Shown here: in pieces, positions 1-10,969 of the stretch | How the letters are laid out: the number at the start of each line of letters is the position of its first letter | How positions within the stretch are numbered: position 1 is the stretch's first letter | Origin: Scytalidium lignicola | Taxonomy: Eukaryota > Ascomycota > Leotiomycetes | Direction: 5' to 3' | Assembly: GCA_002812745.2 (NCBI GenBank) | Contig: NCSJ02000111.1 | Span: 1-64,000, forward strand | Length of the DNA stretch: 64,000 nt | The notes under the pieces: generated by a model | Told to the model about the DNA's origin: nothing | Databases searched by the model: none | What the model saw: only the letters and a program-made list of their open reading frames with translations | Position numbers and translations under genes: made by a program

Positions 1-599
1 CTGGCACCAGAGGCACCGGCAGCGGTGGAGGAGGGTGCAGCGCTCGAACTACTTGGAACGGCCGTGAAGTTTTCTGGGTTCAAGTGACCACAGTTCTTGG
101 CCTCATTCTGTGTGCAGAGTCTCTGGGCAGCAGCATCGTTCTCGCCCGCGACGATACAGTTCTGGAAGATCTGTTCGCAAATGAAGGTGGGCATGGTCTG
201 AGTGTAGTACTGCAGGCCTGGAGCGGAGTTGTTGGCGGCGCAAGTGCAGTTAAATGTCAGGGTATTCTACATTCGAGGGTTTGGTGGTTAGCTGGTAGCC
301 CGCCAACCGAGGCCATGCGTGGATGGATGAGTACTTACAGTATCACAGTCATTGTTCGTGGTAGCACCACTGCAAAGGGTGCCACAGGTATTGATCTCGC
401 CGGAGCACCATGAAACTAGAGGTCTAGGGTCAGCGCAATTGCTCTCTTTGTGTGCATGAGCAACGGGGCATGCATGAAGGGCAAACATACCTCTGGTGTT
501 GAGTTCAACGGAGTTGGGGTCGAGCGTGGTGTTAGAGTTGGACTGAGCCGCGGTGAAGCCAGCGAGCAGCGCAACAGCGACTATTGACTTTGCGAACAT
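1..599 (-). CDS. secreted, probably GPI-anchored cysteine-rich protein, DUF7707-like (partial)
   Basis: Three exons on the minus strand, 599-491, 415-339 and 266 to the window edge, with introns of 75 and 72 bp and consistent phases. The product starts with a clear signal peptide (MFAKSIVAVALLAGFTAAQ), followed by a Cys-rich domain with conserved-looking stretches WCSGEINTC and FNCTCAANNSAPGLQYY, and a spaced-Cys segment near QLCTQN/KNCGHLN. It then enters a Ser/Ala-rich tail typical of the region before a GPI-anchor site. This pattern matches the fungal DUF7707 family of small extracellular proteins, whose function is unknown to me. The C-terminus lies outside the window, so the GPI signal is inferred. 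It has its own promoter to the right. The open frame runs across all three exons, which supports the splice model. Confidence 0.75.
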
Positions 600-3060
600 G
601 GTTGATCAAGTAATAATGTTGCGTAGAGGTGGATGAAAAAGGGACCTTGTTGATATGGTAGGATGCGAATCGAACGACCTTACCAAAGCTCGCGATCTCT
701 GGGGTTTTCACAGGTCAATTGAGGTGTGAGCAGCGACAGATGATCGATGATGATTGGAGTGAATTAAGACAACTGCGATCTGAGAGGGATGAGAGAGGAA
801 GAAGAGAGCACGAGGGTCAGCGGAGGTTATTATTATTATGATGATGGTGAGGTCTGGGGGGAGGTTGGGACGGCGAGGGCGAAGAGAGTTAAAGAGCGAG
901 AAGAGCGACTCATAGCTGCCACAACAACCAAGCTACCGCACCGTGAACTACCACAGTACCACTGTACAGGACTTGCCCTGGCCAGAAAAGCTCCTGCGAC
1001 TTTCCCATCGTGAGTTTGCTCGGCGCCGGATGTGGTGCAGGGGGACTGTGATTGGTTGGGAAGGTGGTGACGGAGATGCCGCTGGACCGCAAGGGGTTTA
1101 GCATTGATTAGTGTTAGCCCAATGATGGTTTAGCGGGGAAAACAAGTTCCAGGGCGACTGATACGGAGGCGACGATACACTCTCGACTCCAAGCAGGGAA
1201 GGAGCAGAAAATGCTGGGCCGATGGCGAGTCGCATTGGCAACACAACACACGGCCCGCGAGACTTTTCCTGCTGCTCGGTTGTCTTTTGCTGTCTCTTGC
1301 TATTTCTTTTACTATTTATCTCTTGCTATCTCTGCTACATTTGGACTGAACTGAACTGTACAGAATCTATCTACCATACCATCCCGAAAAGCGTGCGTCC
1401 TTTTTCCAGCCACCGCGAGCTCAACAAAGCCACAGGTACCTCCATACACTTGCTACGGTACAGTAATTATGGTACGGTATCTGCTTCGTATCTCTTCAAT
1501 GCGAGCTCTTCGCCAGCCAGTCGCTGGGCTTCAATGCAGGGCGGGTCTAGCCGCAACAAGCACTAGCCGATCTTGGGCCGAGGGGGGACGGTTCACACAC
1601 TGGGCCTAGCGTCTCGTGGCTTCTTTCTCCCCCCAGTCCACCCATCGCCAAGAGATTTTTCTTGCTGCGGGACGACGACACAGGAACCACGACATCTCTC
1701 TCCGCCTATTACTGTGGGAGATATTGCCATCAGTCCACTGCATGCGTCATCTTCCACGTAGATAATTAAGTTTACAATACAGTACTGTACTGGCCATCTG
1801 CTCTCCATCTTCTCTCTTCACTTCCATCACGGCGAGCTTTACTGCTGTGCTGTGCTATGCACCAATGTCTAAGTGTCGGATAGCGGGGCCTTTCATTTTA
1901 AAATTAGACCGGGTGAGTGTGTCGGGCAAAATAGATTGGTAAAGTTCCGTAAGACTGAGATAAATTACAAGTACCGGTAATGTCTGGAGATGATGGGCCA
2001 CTTAGATCTTTTTTTCCATCATGTGGCCCGACGTACTCGGGCCACCAATGGAGCCAATACAGCAACTTACTGGTAGATGATTCCTCAAATTGCTGCATTA
2101 TGTATTAATTATTGTCTTTACAGTTCTACAACAAAGGTATTGTATTTATCTGCCAAAATACTGCAGTATACGGACGTTCTCCGTACAGAACCACAGTTGC
2201 AGGGATAGAGCTCAATCGGGATCCTGAGGCATTGACTTATTCACGGGAATAACTTCCGTTTTCTTTGTCTCTTATCGCGCTCCCTTGTCAAGCTGGCCAC
2301 TCCCGCCACTACAGTACAGGACAAAACGCACACTACATTAATCTCCACCCCTTTTTTTTTTGAAGCCCTTTTTGTTTTTCTTCACCTTCCTTTTCCCCTC
2401 GGCACAACTTGCCGTGGCTATGACCGAGTATTTACTGTGCTGTAGTGATGTAGTGATGGAAGGATAGGATGCTACCTCGTACTCGTCTCGCTTGTGTCTT
2501 TGGTGCCACTGCCACTGCAAAGACTGATATCCAGGCGTGTCCAGGACCACGTGCCCAGGACCTCACCCCGTACCAAGAAAGACATCTGATATCATTATTC
2601 GCCGCAATGCCAAGTCTGCTTTTTTGCTATCAGACTTAGCCCTGCCCAAGCACGGGCATCCACACCAAAAGGCCATGCGCAGTGGAGGAGATGATATGCA
2701 GTAGCAGATGCAGTTCGCCTTTTCTGCAATGCTGGCTTATTTCAACTTGTCTGTACCTCCGTACAAGTATCGTGAGTGTTTGTGGTACGTACGGCAGGGA
2801 AACATAATTAAGTCTCTGATGATTTATCTACCAAAGATCTTCATCTTCCTCAAGTTCAATTGGAACACAGTACTTCCATCCTTGGTGAGGCAAGGTATCT
2901 GTCTCATCTCGATCTAGTACTTGAGCTATTATTACAATAAGTTATTCACTACTGCACTCCGTACTCCTGCGTAAGTACCTCTGTACTGTACATATTAATC
3001 CATCCACGTGATCCAAACACGACCTCACGTGATGTCGTGTAGGAACGGAAATACTTTATG

Positions 3061-3143
3061 CAAGTACGGAAGGGGGTTTCAATAATGATCGGTCCACCCC
3101 TGCTGTAAAACAAAATATGATTGGAAACCCCCTTCCGTACTTG
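3061..3143. repeat. perfect 20-bp inverted repeat with 43-bp loop
   Basis: Arms 3061-3080 (CAAGTACGGAAGGGGGTTTC) and 3124-3143 are exact reverse complements, separated by 43 bp. The next inner bases pair imperfectly. It could be a short non-autonomous element end pair, a hairpin or a dyad regulatory site. I see no convincing target-site duplication at the flanks and no coding capacity inside. Confidence 0.8.
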
Positions 3144-3279
3144 TAGAATAATTATTCTCGGCAATTCTGACAAATGACCCCTTTCGCCCATCGGATTTAT
3201 TATTCGCGGGCTGTCGATAACGCCGGGCAGACTACTGTGGTAGACATTTATACCGAGTCTTTATCGACGAGGTGCCGTC

Positions 3280-3327
3280 TGTTGTAATTGTTGTTATAGT
3301 TGTTATAGTTGTTATTGTTATTGTGGT
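3280..3327 (+). repeat. GTT/GTTATA simple repeat
   Basis: A run of GTT-type triplets with interspersed GTTATA units. It is simple-sequence DNA in an intergenic region with no coding support. Confidence 0.7.
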
Positions 3328-3402
3328 TAGTTAGGCTATGATGAGGATGGCTGGAGGATGGGGGCAGGATGGATTGATGGATCCCGCCCCATGATTGGAC
3401 CC

Positions 3403-3471
3403 GAAGGAGAAAAGAAAAGAAAAAAAAAGAAAAGAAGAAGGAAAAAAGAATTAAAGAAGAAGAAAAGAAAG
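3403..3471 (+). repeat. polypurine tract
   Basis: Positions 3403-3450 are entirely A/G on the plus strand. After a TT interruption the tract continues as A/G to 3471. About 240 bp further on, a pyrimidine-rich tract (about 3707-3791) occurs on the same strand, probably in the transcribed leader of the MFS gene. Fungal leaders are often CT-rich; the purine tract is less usual. Confidence 0.75.
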
Positions 3472-3889
3472 CTTATTATATTACTGTAAATGCTTATTCT
3501 TCTGATCCAGATGAACTTCATTTGATGTGCGCAGAACCGCGGATGGCGCCGCACCTCTCGGATGTGTTTTGCCGGCGGACCTGTTGATTCCTCACTCTTC
3601 AATCCCCACACAAGCCATCCACCACTCTCGGGTCCTGCAGAGTCGATCCTGCCTCGTCCATCTACCAACACAACCTAACAATCATGGCGTTCTGCATCTC
3701 TATCTTCAATTATTTTTTCCCTCTCTTCCCTTTTCCCATTGCCTTTCCCCCTCATCCTCCTCTTCTCGCCCTTCTCTTCTCTCCTCGTCTATCATAGATA
3801 TCCTCGTTTTGGTATTATGCTTTTAATCTGCAATCGATAAATATCATACCTTGCTCCGTTCCTGCCAAGCGGATACGGATTTAACGGAG

Positions 3890-3944
3890 TTCGTGATAGG
3901 ATCGTGATAGGATCGTGATAGGAGCGAGATAGGAGCGAGATAGG
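3890..3944 (+). repeat. five tandem 11-bp units just before the MFS start codon
   Basis: Three units of the form TTCGTGATAGG/ATCGTGATAGG are followed by two of AGCGAGATAGG, filling 3890-3944. The array ends five bases before the first possible ATG at 3950. It lies in the presumed 5' untranslated region. Units two and three are identical, and units four and five are identical, which fits recent slippage. Confidence 0.85.
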
Positions 3945-3949
3945 CACAG

Positions 3950-5965
3950 ATGATGATGCAACATCATCACTCTTCCAATTCCCGCATCATTGAGGGTCCG
4001 ATTCAGCAGCAGCAGCAATTGCCCTCTCCTCGGGAGCCAGGCGAAAAGGAGCAGCGCTTCCCAGATGTCCTAGAGCTGGCTCCCGATAGCGATGATTCGA
4101 CGATGACACCCGTTGAGGTGAAGAGGGGGAATTATCTCGGTGGTAGAGAGTTGGTCCAGCGTTGCTGGCAAGTCCTCTCCTGGATGCCGCCATGGTGTCG
4201 CTGGGATCCCGAGTCTCCTCCAAAATTCACGTTGGCATTAAACCTCCTCTTTGGATTTGTAAGTGGACTTTTTATCGCCTCTTGATGTATACTGTATATT
4301 CTCTTTCATCTTACTATGATTGTTCTTGTTTGAAACGTCATATCATTCTTTCAATAAAAATTTCATTAAAAAAATTACATATACAGATATATCAATGTCT
4401 CGGGCATCTTTTCAACTCAAGCTCCACGTGATACTCCGCTGACTTGTTTCTAAAGGCCGCCTGTTTCACTGTGGCTATTCTATATCTGAGCCATCCCATT
4501 CTCAATGTCCTGGCCGCTGACTTCAATGTCACCTACGAGCGTGCTTCCAATATCCCAACCGTCATGCAAGCTGGCTATGCTGCCGGCTTGCTTTTCCTAT
4601 GCCCGCTGGGTGACATCTTCCGTCGACGGCATTTTGTACTTTTCCTGATCTGTATCACTGCCAACTTAGTACGTGTGCCCCTCTCTCTCCCCCAACACGT
4701 CAGAGATCGGACGAAGAAGACATGAATGTTCAGTTCTATACTTCAGCTAACATTCCCTGAGTGGCTCGGCCTCTGTATAACGAAATCCTTCCCAGTCTTC
4801 ATAGCGCTCTCCTTCTTTGCAGCAGCCACAACGGTCACCCCTCAACTGATGCTGCCTCTAGTTGGTGATCTGGCACCACTTCACCGCCGCGCCCAAGCTC
4901 TCTCAATCGTTGTCTCGGGCCTACTTTTAGGACTGCTGGTTGCTCGTCTCCTTTCTGGTATCATCACCCAGTTTACCAGCTGGCGGACCGTCTACTTCGT
5001 CTGGTTCGGAGTTCAGTACCTCATCCTCATTCTTCTCTGGCTCTCCATGCCTGACTATCCCTCCACAAACAAAGGCTTGAGCTACTTCCACATCCTCTGG
5101 AGCATGGTCTGTATGGCTGTTAAGTACCCGACCCTCATCCAAGCCTGTCTAGTGGGGTTTTTTACAGCTTCAACCTTCACAAGTTTCTGGACTACCCTAA
5201 CCTTCCTCCTCGCCTCTCCACCCTATTCCTACGACTCACTAACCATTGGCCTGTTTGCCCTCATTGGAATCAGCGCCATGCTATTCGGGCCGCTCTACTC
5301 TCGCCTCATTATCGACCGTTTTATCCCGCTCCTTAGCGTTATCCTCGGTATCTGCTATATTATAATCGGTGTTAGCGTAGGTACATACACTGGGAAGCAC
5401 ACCGTTGCGGGTCCCGTCATCCAAGCTTTGCTAATCGATCTCGGCCAACAAACCGCTCAGATCGCCAACCGCTCCGCTATTTATTCAATTGATCCCAAAG
5501 CTCGAAATCGTGTCAATACGGTGTATATGGTGGCAATGTTTTGTGGACAGTTGATGGGCACTGCCGCTGGAAATAAACTTTATGCGCAGGGAGGGTGGGT
5601 CAAGAGCGGAAGTGCTAGTGTGGGATTTGCAGGGGCAGCGTTGGTGTTTGCCTTTGCGAGAGGGCCATGGGCAGTTNGGATGGGTCGGGTGGGGAGGCGG
5701 ATGGGGGCTCAGGAGGAGGGATTTAGGGCCTGCCGTTGAGCAGAGGCCAGCAATGAGCGAGGTCCTCGAGGAGAGGGCCGCTGAGGAAGGAAGGGGGGGA
5801 GGAGCAGAAGTGGATGCAGAGAATAATCATAACCATGTGATGAACATCGCAGGAAACTCAGCGGAAAACCAGAAGCACGATAACGTGGAGGCTTCAGGAG
5901 GAATCTCAACAGCAGCAGATGAGACAGAAATTGAGAGAGCGACCGAACATGAGATGGCCGCCTAA
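3950..5965 (+). CDS. MFS transporter (drug:H+ antiporter-like), frame interrupted by a single N
   Basis: Exons 3950-4258, 4456-4668 and 4762-5965, introns 197 and 93 bp. The translation gives about 574 residues with a polar N-terminus of about 90 residues, then 12 likely membrane segments. Family features visible are the loop motif GDIFRRR between segments 2 and 3 (major-facilitator motif A type), the conserved stretches LPLVGDLAP and RRAQALSIVVSGLLLG, and NRSAIYSIDPKARNRVNT in the second half. The substrate cannot be read; relatives are annotated as general MFS_1 permeases. The N at 5677 breaks the frame after ...FARGPWAV. Ignoring it restores a tail beginning GWVGWGGGWGLRRRD, which fits the family and ends at 5965. 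Three in-frame ATGs (3950, 3953, 3956) are all possible starts. Confidence 0.88.
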
Positions 5966-6489
5966 AGTTTCTAGCAAAGACTTTGCGCTGATGTGCAAAG
6001 CAATGCCCCTAGAAAACGGATACCATGCCCTGCGTTGCAAACGGACAAAAAGCATCAGTAATCTGATTTACTTGGCGGAAAAGCATTTTTCGCCATTAAG
6101 TTGCCGGTGTTGGTCTGATGATCGATAACACACAACTGAACATTCATGTCGTATAAACCCTACGATTGCTTGATACATTACTTGTTCTATGATATCACAC
6201 GCTTAAGCGCCTGCAAGACTCACAAGACGATGCAAATGGTTATCTTTTTGGATACTCCCATTTAGGAAAGTCAGGATACTTTGAAAACAATTCCTGTTTT
6301 TTTATTTCTTGCATGAGCCTGACCATTAGAAAAGAACAGAAAAATAGACGGAAGACAGTCAGCTTCATATCCGAATCAACCTATCTCTGCTGCCTCAAAG
6401 ATCACCGGATGCAAAGCTAGCAATTTATCGTTCAACCTATATTTCACTGCCCCTTGAGTGTCCCCTCATATTCATCAACTGTGCAAATC
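5966..6489. other. intergenic, convergent 3' regions
   Basis: Lies between the stops of the convergent MFS and Ish1-like genes. I see no gene, RNA or strong repeat. It presumably holds both 3' untranslated regions. Confidence 0.5.
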
Positions 6490-9051
6490 TCACAATTCTT
6501 CCTTCATGTCACTTTCCACTTTCTGAGAGGCTTCGCTGGCACGCTGAGTGGCATCAGTTGCACCACCCTTAACACTGTTGGTAACTTTCTCTCCCTGGCG
6601 CTCAGCCTGCTGCCATGCAGCCGCTGCACCCTGGTTGAGTTTGTCCATAACCCATTGCGCGTTTTCTTGCCTTTTTTCAGGGCCAGGGTTAGTCAACATT
6701 CATACACATACATATAGGAATAAAAGCTTACAGCTTAGCCCACAATGTTCCTTGAGGGGTGGTCGTTCCATAGCGGAAGTAGTTAGCTTGGTTTCTAGCC
6801 CACGAACGGAGTTCATTTCTAAGTATGTCAATACGAATATCAACAGTATAATTTAGGGTTCTCAAACTTACCTGGCAGTTCCTTGATATGTCGATACGCC
6901 ATACGTATCCAAGTAAGCCTTGAGCTCTGAGGAATTGTCAGCAGTGGTATTATAACGTATTTAACGTATTTAACGAGAATGGTTACCGGAGTCACTCCAG
7001 CTATCGAATGTCGTATCCTTTGCAGCGTCAGTCTGCTTGGCAAGGTAGGATGTGACACTAGCGTATGAACTTCCTCCAGCTTTGGTGGCCGAGGAATAGG
7101 CTTCTTGTGCTGCACGGACGAGGTCCTCTCGAGTAGCATCTGCCGTCCGCGACGTCTTCTCGGCGGCTTTATTCCCAGATGCTGCTAGATAGTCCCTTTT
7201 CTAGAATCAGCAAACGAGCTAGCATCCACAGTTCTTGATATACTACTTACTTCAAGTTATCATAGGTCCACGTGTCAAAAGTCCAAGCAGTCCAACCGGT
7301 AGCTGCTTTATGCTTGTTTAGTCTAACCGCAGCTAGAAGTTTGTCTCTTTTACCAGATTGCGGAACTAGGACGCCGCGAGCGTCAAGGTAAGCCTTGAGG
7401 CGGGACTTCAAACATCCAATATCAGTATTCATTCCCAGAAATTATGGCTTTCTTCCTTTCTCCTTTCAACACTTACATCGCTCCATAATTGGATAGCCGA
7501 GTTAAAAGCATCTTCGGCCTTCAACTTGGCATCTTCGGTAGCTTTTGCACCTTCATTTCCTGCCTTGCTTGTTGCGGCTCCGAACACTGATTTGGCAGCA
7601 GAACTAGCTTGACTTTCCACATATTTGGCAGATGATGCAATATCACCATCTCCAGTAAGTTTAGCCCTGTGCTTACGCGCAATAGCGAGAAGCTCATTGC
7701 GCTTCGACCCTTGTGGAACCTGGAGTAATCCGTTAGATCGCATCGCCTTTATGTGTACAGAGTATGGTATGTGGAATATTACATTTATACCATTCTTGTC
7801 TGCCCATTCCTTGATTTCTAAAGCACTATCAGTGATACGGTCCCAACATTACTAGGAGTAGGAGAGCAAATAAGTCACATACGGGAATCAGACCAGGCAT
7901 CAAGGAGGGCATCGCTTAAGGTCTTTGAAGCTGCGGCGGCAGATTTAGAAGCTGATGCTTGAGCATCGGCAAGCTTTAGGCTGGCGATTCGAGAATTTCG
8001 GCGCACGCTTGCAATCAGTTTATCTCGAGTAGTGGGCTGTGGTACAGGAAAGCCATGCGTATCAAGCCACTCCTTGAGATCTGATACGTTTAGTTTTAAT
8101 TGCAGCTAAAACGTATTCCAGACAGAGAACCTTACCAGATTCAGACCAGGTTTGGTAAAGCCAGTCACCGGGATACGATGCCGTTTCACCAGCCTTCTTT
8201 GAAATGGCCTCATAGTTCGATCGAGCCTTCTGGAGCAAGGTGTCCCGAGTTCGAGGCTGAGGAACAGGGATCCCGTGGTGGTCCACAAAGGTCTTTATTT
8301 GTGAATCTAGGAGCTTTATTAGTAGAACACGAGATCAAATTTTGTTTCATCGTCATCATACTGGTCCAGCTATAGGAAAGGTCAGCACACATACATATTT
8401 ACTAGGAATGCATATGCAGTCAACTAACCTATCAAAAATCCAGTCCTTAACGCTTTTCCAGGCATCTTCGGTCTTGTCTTCAGTTTCGTACCAATAACTC
8501 TTGACCTGACTGAGTAGGCTATCTTTATTTGCGGCTGCAGTATCACTGGTCTCCGCACCCTTTTGTTTTAAGAAGGAGGTGATCTGGCCACTGTCCCAAT
8601 CATTATAAGGAGCTACAACTTTCGATTGCCAGTTGTCCCTAACAAGGTTCTCGAGATCTCTTCGATCAGCCGGAGTTGGGTATGGAATGTTATGGTCTGA
8701 GAGCCATCTCTCGAGCTCAGTTTCGTGCCATCGGTTATAAGCTATAGGGAAGTTGTGTCAACCAACGAGATACAATGATGTGGCATGCTAGCATGGTTNA
8801 AAAAAAGGAGAGAAGGAATTTGGAAATATGATATCACATGAGTTTCCTCTTGACTTTGACTGTCGTTGCGCAAATGGTCAAATAGCCGAGTCGTTTATGT
8901 TCGACACGTTGCCAGCGTGGTATTCGATGCGGTGAACGGGATGCTTTAACCAAAGAAACAAATGATAACTCTTACCAGCTTTGTTAAGCCAACTGCTAGC
9001 CAAGGTAGCCTCAGCAGCAAGCCCGAAAAGGAAAATCCGTGAGAACTTCAT
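6490..9051 (-). CDS. Ish1/Msc1-like stress protein with tandem Ish1 repeats, 12 exons
   Basis: Minus-strand exons: 9051-8976, 8741-8429, 8369-8362 (8 nt), 8306-8136, 8080-7883, 7817-7783, 7719-7477, 7405-7251, 7195-6987, 6926-6872, 6818-6732, 6670-6490. They join in frame to 1731 nt (576 residues). The N-terminus is a signal peptide (MKFSRIFLFGLAAEATLA). The body has about seven Ish1 (LEM-like) units of the form W-S-x-S-x-L-K-x-W/Y-L-x-x-x-G-x-x-V-P-Q, e.g. DLKEWLDTHGFPVPQP, SQIKTFVDHHGIPVPQP, SRLKAYLDARGVLVPQ, separated by Ala/Lys-rich linkers. Fission-yeast Ish1 is a nuclear-envelope stress-induced protein and budding-yeast Msc1 affects meiotic sister-chromatid recombination; the role here is inferred from them. 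Introns recur at nearly the same place in successive repeats. A single N (8799) lies in intron 1 and does not affect the frame. Upstream, CCAAT (9243) and a CCCCT stress-element core (about 9250) occur about 200 bp before the start. Confidence 0.88.
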
Positions 9052-10087
9052 GATATACGAATATTTTTTTTTTTCTCTGCCTACCCTGACAAGATGGTAT
9101 ACTAGTCGTGTCAGGAGTGATGTTGACGAGGGCGTGATGTGGATGAAGAATGCACAAAATTGAAATGAAGATGGAAGTTTGATGAGAATGATGCAAATGT
9201 CGATTGTTGTTAAAGTATCTACCGCGAATGTCAAGCTTCAAGGCCAATCACCCCTTTTAAACCCAGATTCAAGAATAGAAAGCGCGAGTGACGTAGAACG
9301 ATCTGAGCCATCCGTACACCACAAACAAAGAGAACATTTCGCAGCTTCTGTCACCAGCCACTCCTCTTATGAAAGAGATTGGCTCTCTCCTTCGCCACGA
9401 TGGAATTTCTCTTTGGTAAATGCCAATTGTTGGCTTTTGCCATGAAATCGCCAATCGCACATCACAACAGCAAAGAAATGCCTGCGTCTCGTACAGTACA
9501 AACAAATGGTGACAACATGCCTCACTTGGCCACAGCTTCCAATGGTGATGTCATCGCCGTCAAGCCACGAACGAGCACAGACCAACAACGCGGGGTAGCT
9601 CCAGTAAGCATGGTAAGGATTATTCCATGCAGACCCAGCGGTCCAGAACGTGACGACGGGTGTATTTAGATGCCATTGGGGTCTATTATTTACAGTTTTG
9701 CCGTGATTAGAATAGGATTATTGTTAAATATAGTGGCTTTACGGGGTAGTGATCAATGAAATAATAAAGTATTCCGGTAATATACAAGTATGGTTCCTGC
9801 AGGGTCTATAGTGGTATGAGATTTTGATTAGCAACAAATAAGATCTTCTCTATAACTTGACATTCTGTGATGTGATCGAAAGGTTGAGGAGATAAACACA
9901 TTCAACCGTTGCTTCTGCTTGCATACTGTGTTGGTCTTACAGTATAGCGAAATAAAATAACATAGGGCAGAATGAATTAAATGGTCAGTTGAACTACAAT
10001 CAGTGTATTTCGGTGCAACGTGAGAGCAAAAACATCTCAAGAGCGAGTTGATCGTTAACTATATCTATCTATTGACGTAGCTACAGT
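9052..10087. other. intergenic, promoter side of the Ish1-like gene and 3' side of the hydrolase gene
   Basis: Both neighbours are on the minus strand. The first 250 bp carry possible promoter elements (CCAAT near 9243, CCCCT near 9250, a TTCaaGAA half heat-shock-like site near 9268). Short open frames on both strands have no recognisable homology. Nothing else is supported. Confidence 0.45.
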
Positions 10088-10969
10088 TCAGACCAGAAAT
10101 TCCTTAATATTCATCACCACCACATCAGGAGNCTCTTCCGGAACAAAATGCCCACTATCCACGCTTTCTCCAACGACAGAACTATCCGAGACTTTCCTCC
10201 ATTCCTTCAATGGATCAAAGAATCTCCCAATTATCCCTCTCTCCCCCCACAAAACCTTCAGTGGGCACTGGATCTTCCTCTCGCTCTTAATATCCTCTCT
10301 TGCTTCATCCAAATCAACCGTTGCAGCAGCCCTGTAGTCTTCACACATGCCATGTATAGTTTCCCTGTCGCTAAAATGTTCACAATAGATCTTCAAAACT
10401 TCTTCATCTTGCCATTTCCCTAGCATAGCTCCTCTGAGAAGATCTTGATTTTGCAAGATCGTGTTCTCAGGAAGTGGTTCCGGCTGAACCAAGAAAAACC
10501 AATGCCAGTATGCAATGGCGAAGTCCTTGGTTGTCTGCTCGTACATGGCCAGAGTAGGACATATATCTAGCAAAATTACCTTACGGACTTTCTGTGGGTA
10601 GTCAACGCATAATTTATGCGCAACTCGACCTCCACGATCATGGCCAACTAGGTAGAACTCCTCAAACCCGAGGGAGGACATGACAGTAACGCAATCCCGA
10701 GCCATGGTGCTCTTCGCATAGGCTATATGATTGGATTTCGAATCCGACAATGGCTTACTAGATTTGCCGTAACCGCGGAGGTCAACTGCGATAACTGTGA
10801 ATTCTGACGCAAGTTGCGGTGTAACTTTATGCCAGAGATGATGTGTTTGCGGGAAGCCATGGAGAAGGAGGAGGGCAGGTCTTCCAGATGATCCATCTCC
10901 AGACTTGATGCCGTAAATTGTGACAGAGGGGGCAACGGAGACACTGAAGTCTGAAAAGTTAGGAAACAT
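10088..10969 (-). CDS. alpha/beta hydrolase, fluoroacetate (haloacetate) dehalogenase-like
   Basis: Single exon, 293 residues, about the usual length for this family. It should hydrolyse the carbon-halogen bond of haloacetates by an Asp nucleophile if it is a true dehalogenase. Visible motifs: oxyanion-region HGFPQTHHLWH (residues 37-47), nucleophile elbow GHDRG with Asp111 followed by Arg112 and Arg115, acid Asp135 in LLDICPT, the halide-pocket pair His156-Trp157, Tyr212 in MCEDYRA, and catalytic His274 in SGHFVPEE. All correspond to residues known in bacterial fluoroacetate dehalogenases, which separates it from ordinary epoxide hydrolases. The N at 10132 falls in one codon (probably Ala) and keeps the frame. 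No intron and no signal peptide, so probably cytosolic. Activity on fluorinated substrates is inferred; some relatives act on other haloacids or epoxides. Confidence 0.85.
   Translation of the reverse strand: MFPNFSDFSVSVAPSVTIYGIKSGDGSSGRPALLLLHGFPQTHHLWHKVTPQLASEFTVIAVDLRGYGKSSKPLSDSKSNHIAYAKSTMARDCVTVMSSLGFEEFYLVGHDRGGRVAHKLCVDYPQKVRKVILLDICPTLAMYEQTTKDFAIAYWHWFFLVQPEPLPENTILQNQDLLRGAMLGKWQDEEVLKIYCEHFSDRETIHGMCEDYRAAATVDLDEAREDIKSERKIQCPLKVLWGERGIIGRFFDPLKEWRKVSDSSVVGESVDSGHFVPEEXPDVVVMNIKEFLV

Larger units (their letters stand above)
600..3949. other. 3.3 kb intergenic region between the secreted-protein gene and the MFS gene
   Basis: No convincing gene. The short open frames here have low-complexity translations, no recognisable domains and no codon pattern like the neighbours. 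The region holds GTAC/TACTG-type motifs (for example a 12-bp palindrome near 1780), a perfect 20-bp inverted repeat (3061-3143), a GTT-rich tract (about 3280-3327), a purine-only tract (from 3403), a pyrimidine-rich tract (about 3707-3791) and a tandem 11-mer (3890-3944). The right part is probably the promoter and 5' leader of the MFS gene, and the left part the promoter of the minus-strand secreted-protein gene. Confidence 0.6.

Noticed and set aside
660..700. tRNA B-box-like string near 670
   Set aside because: No matching A box, acceptor stem or cloverleaf could be drawn. No other tRNA candidate was seen in the window.
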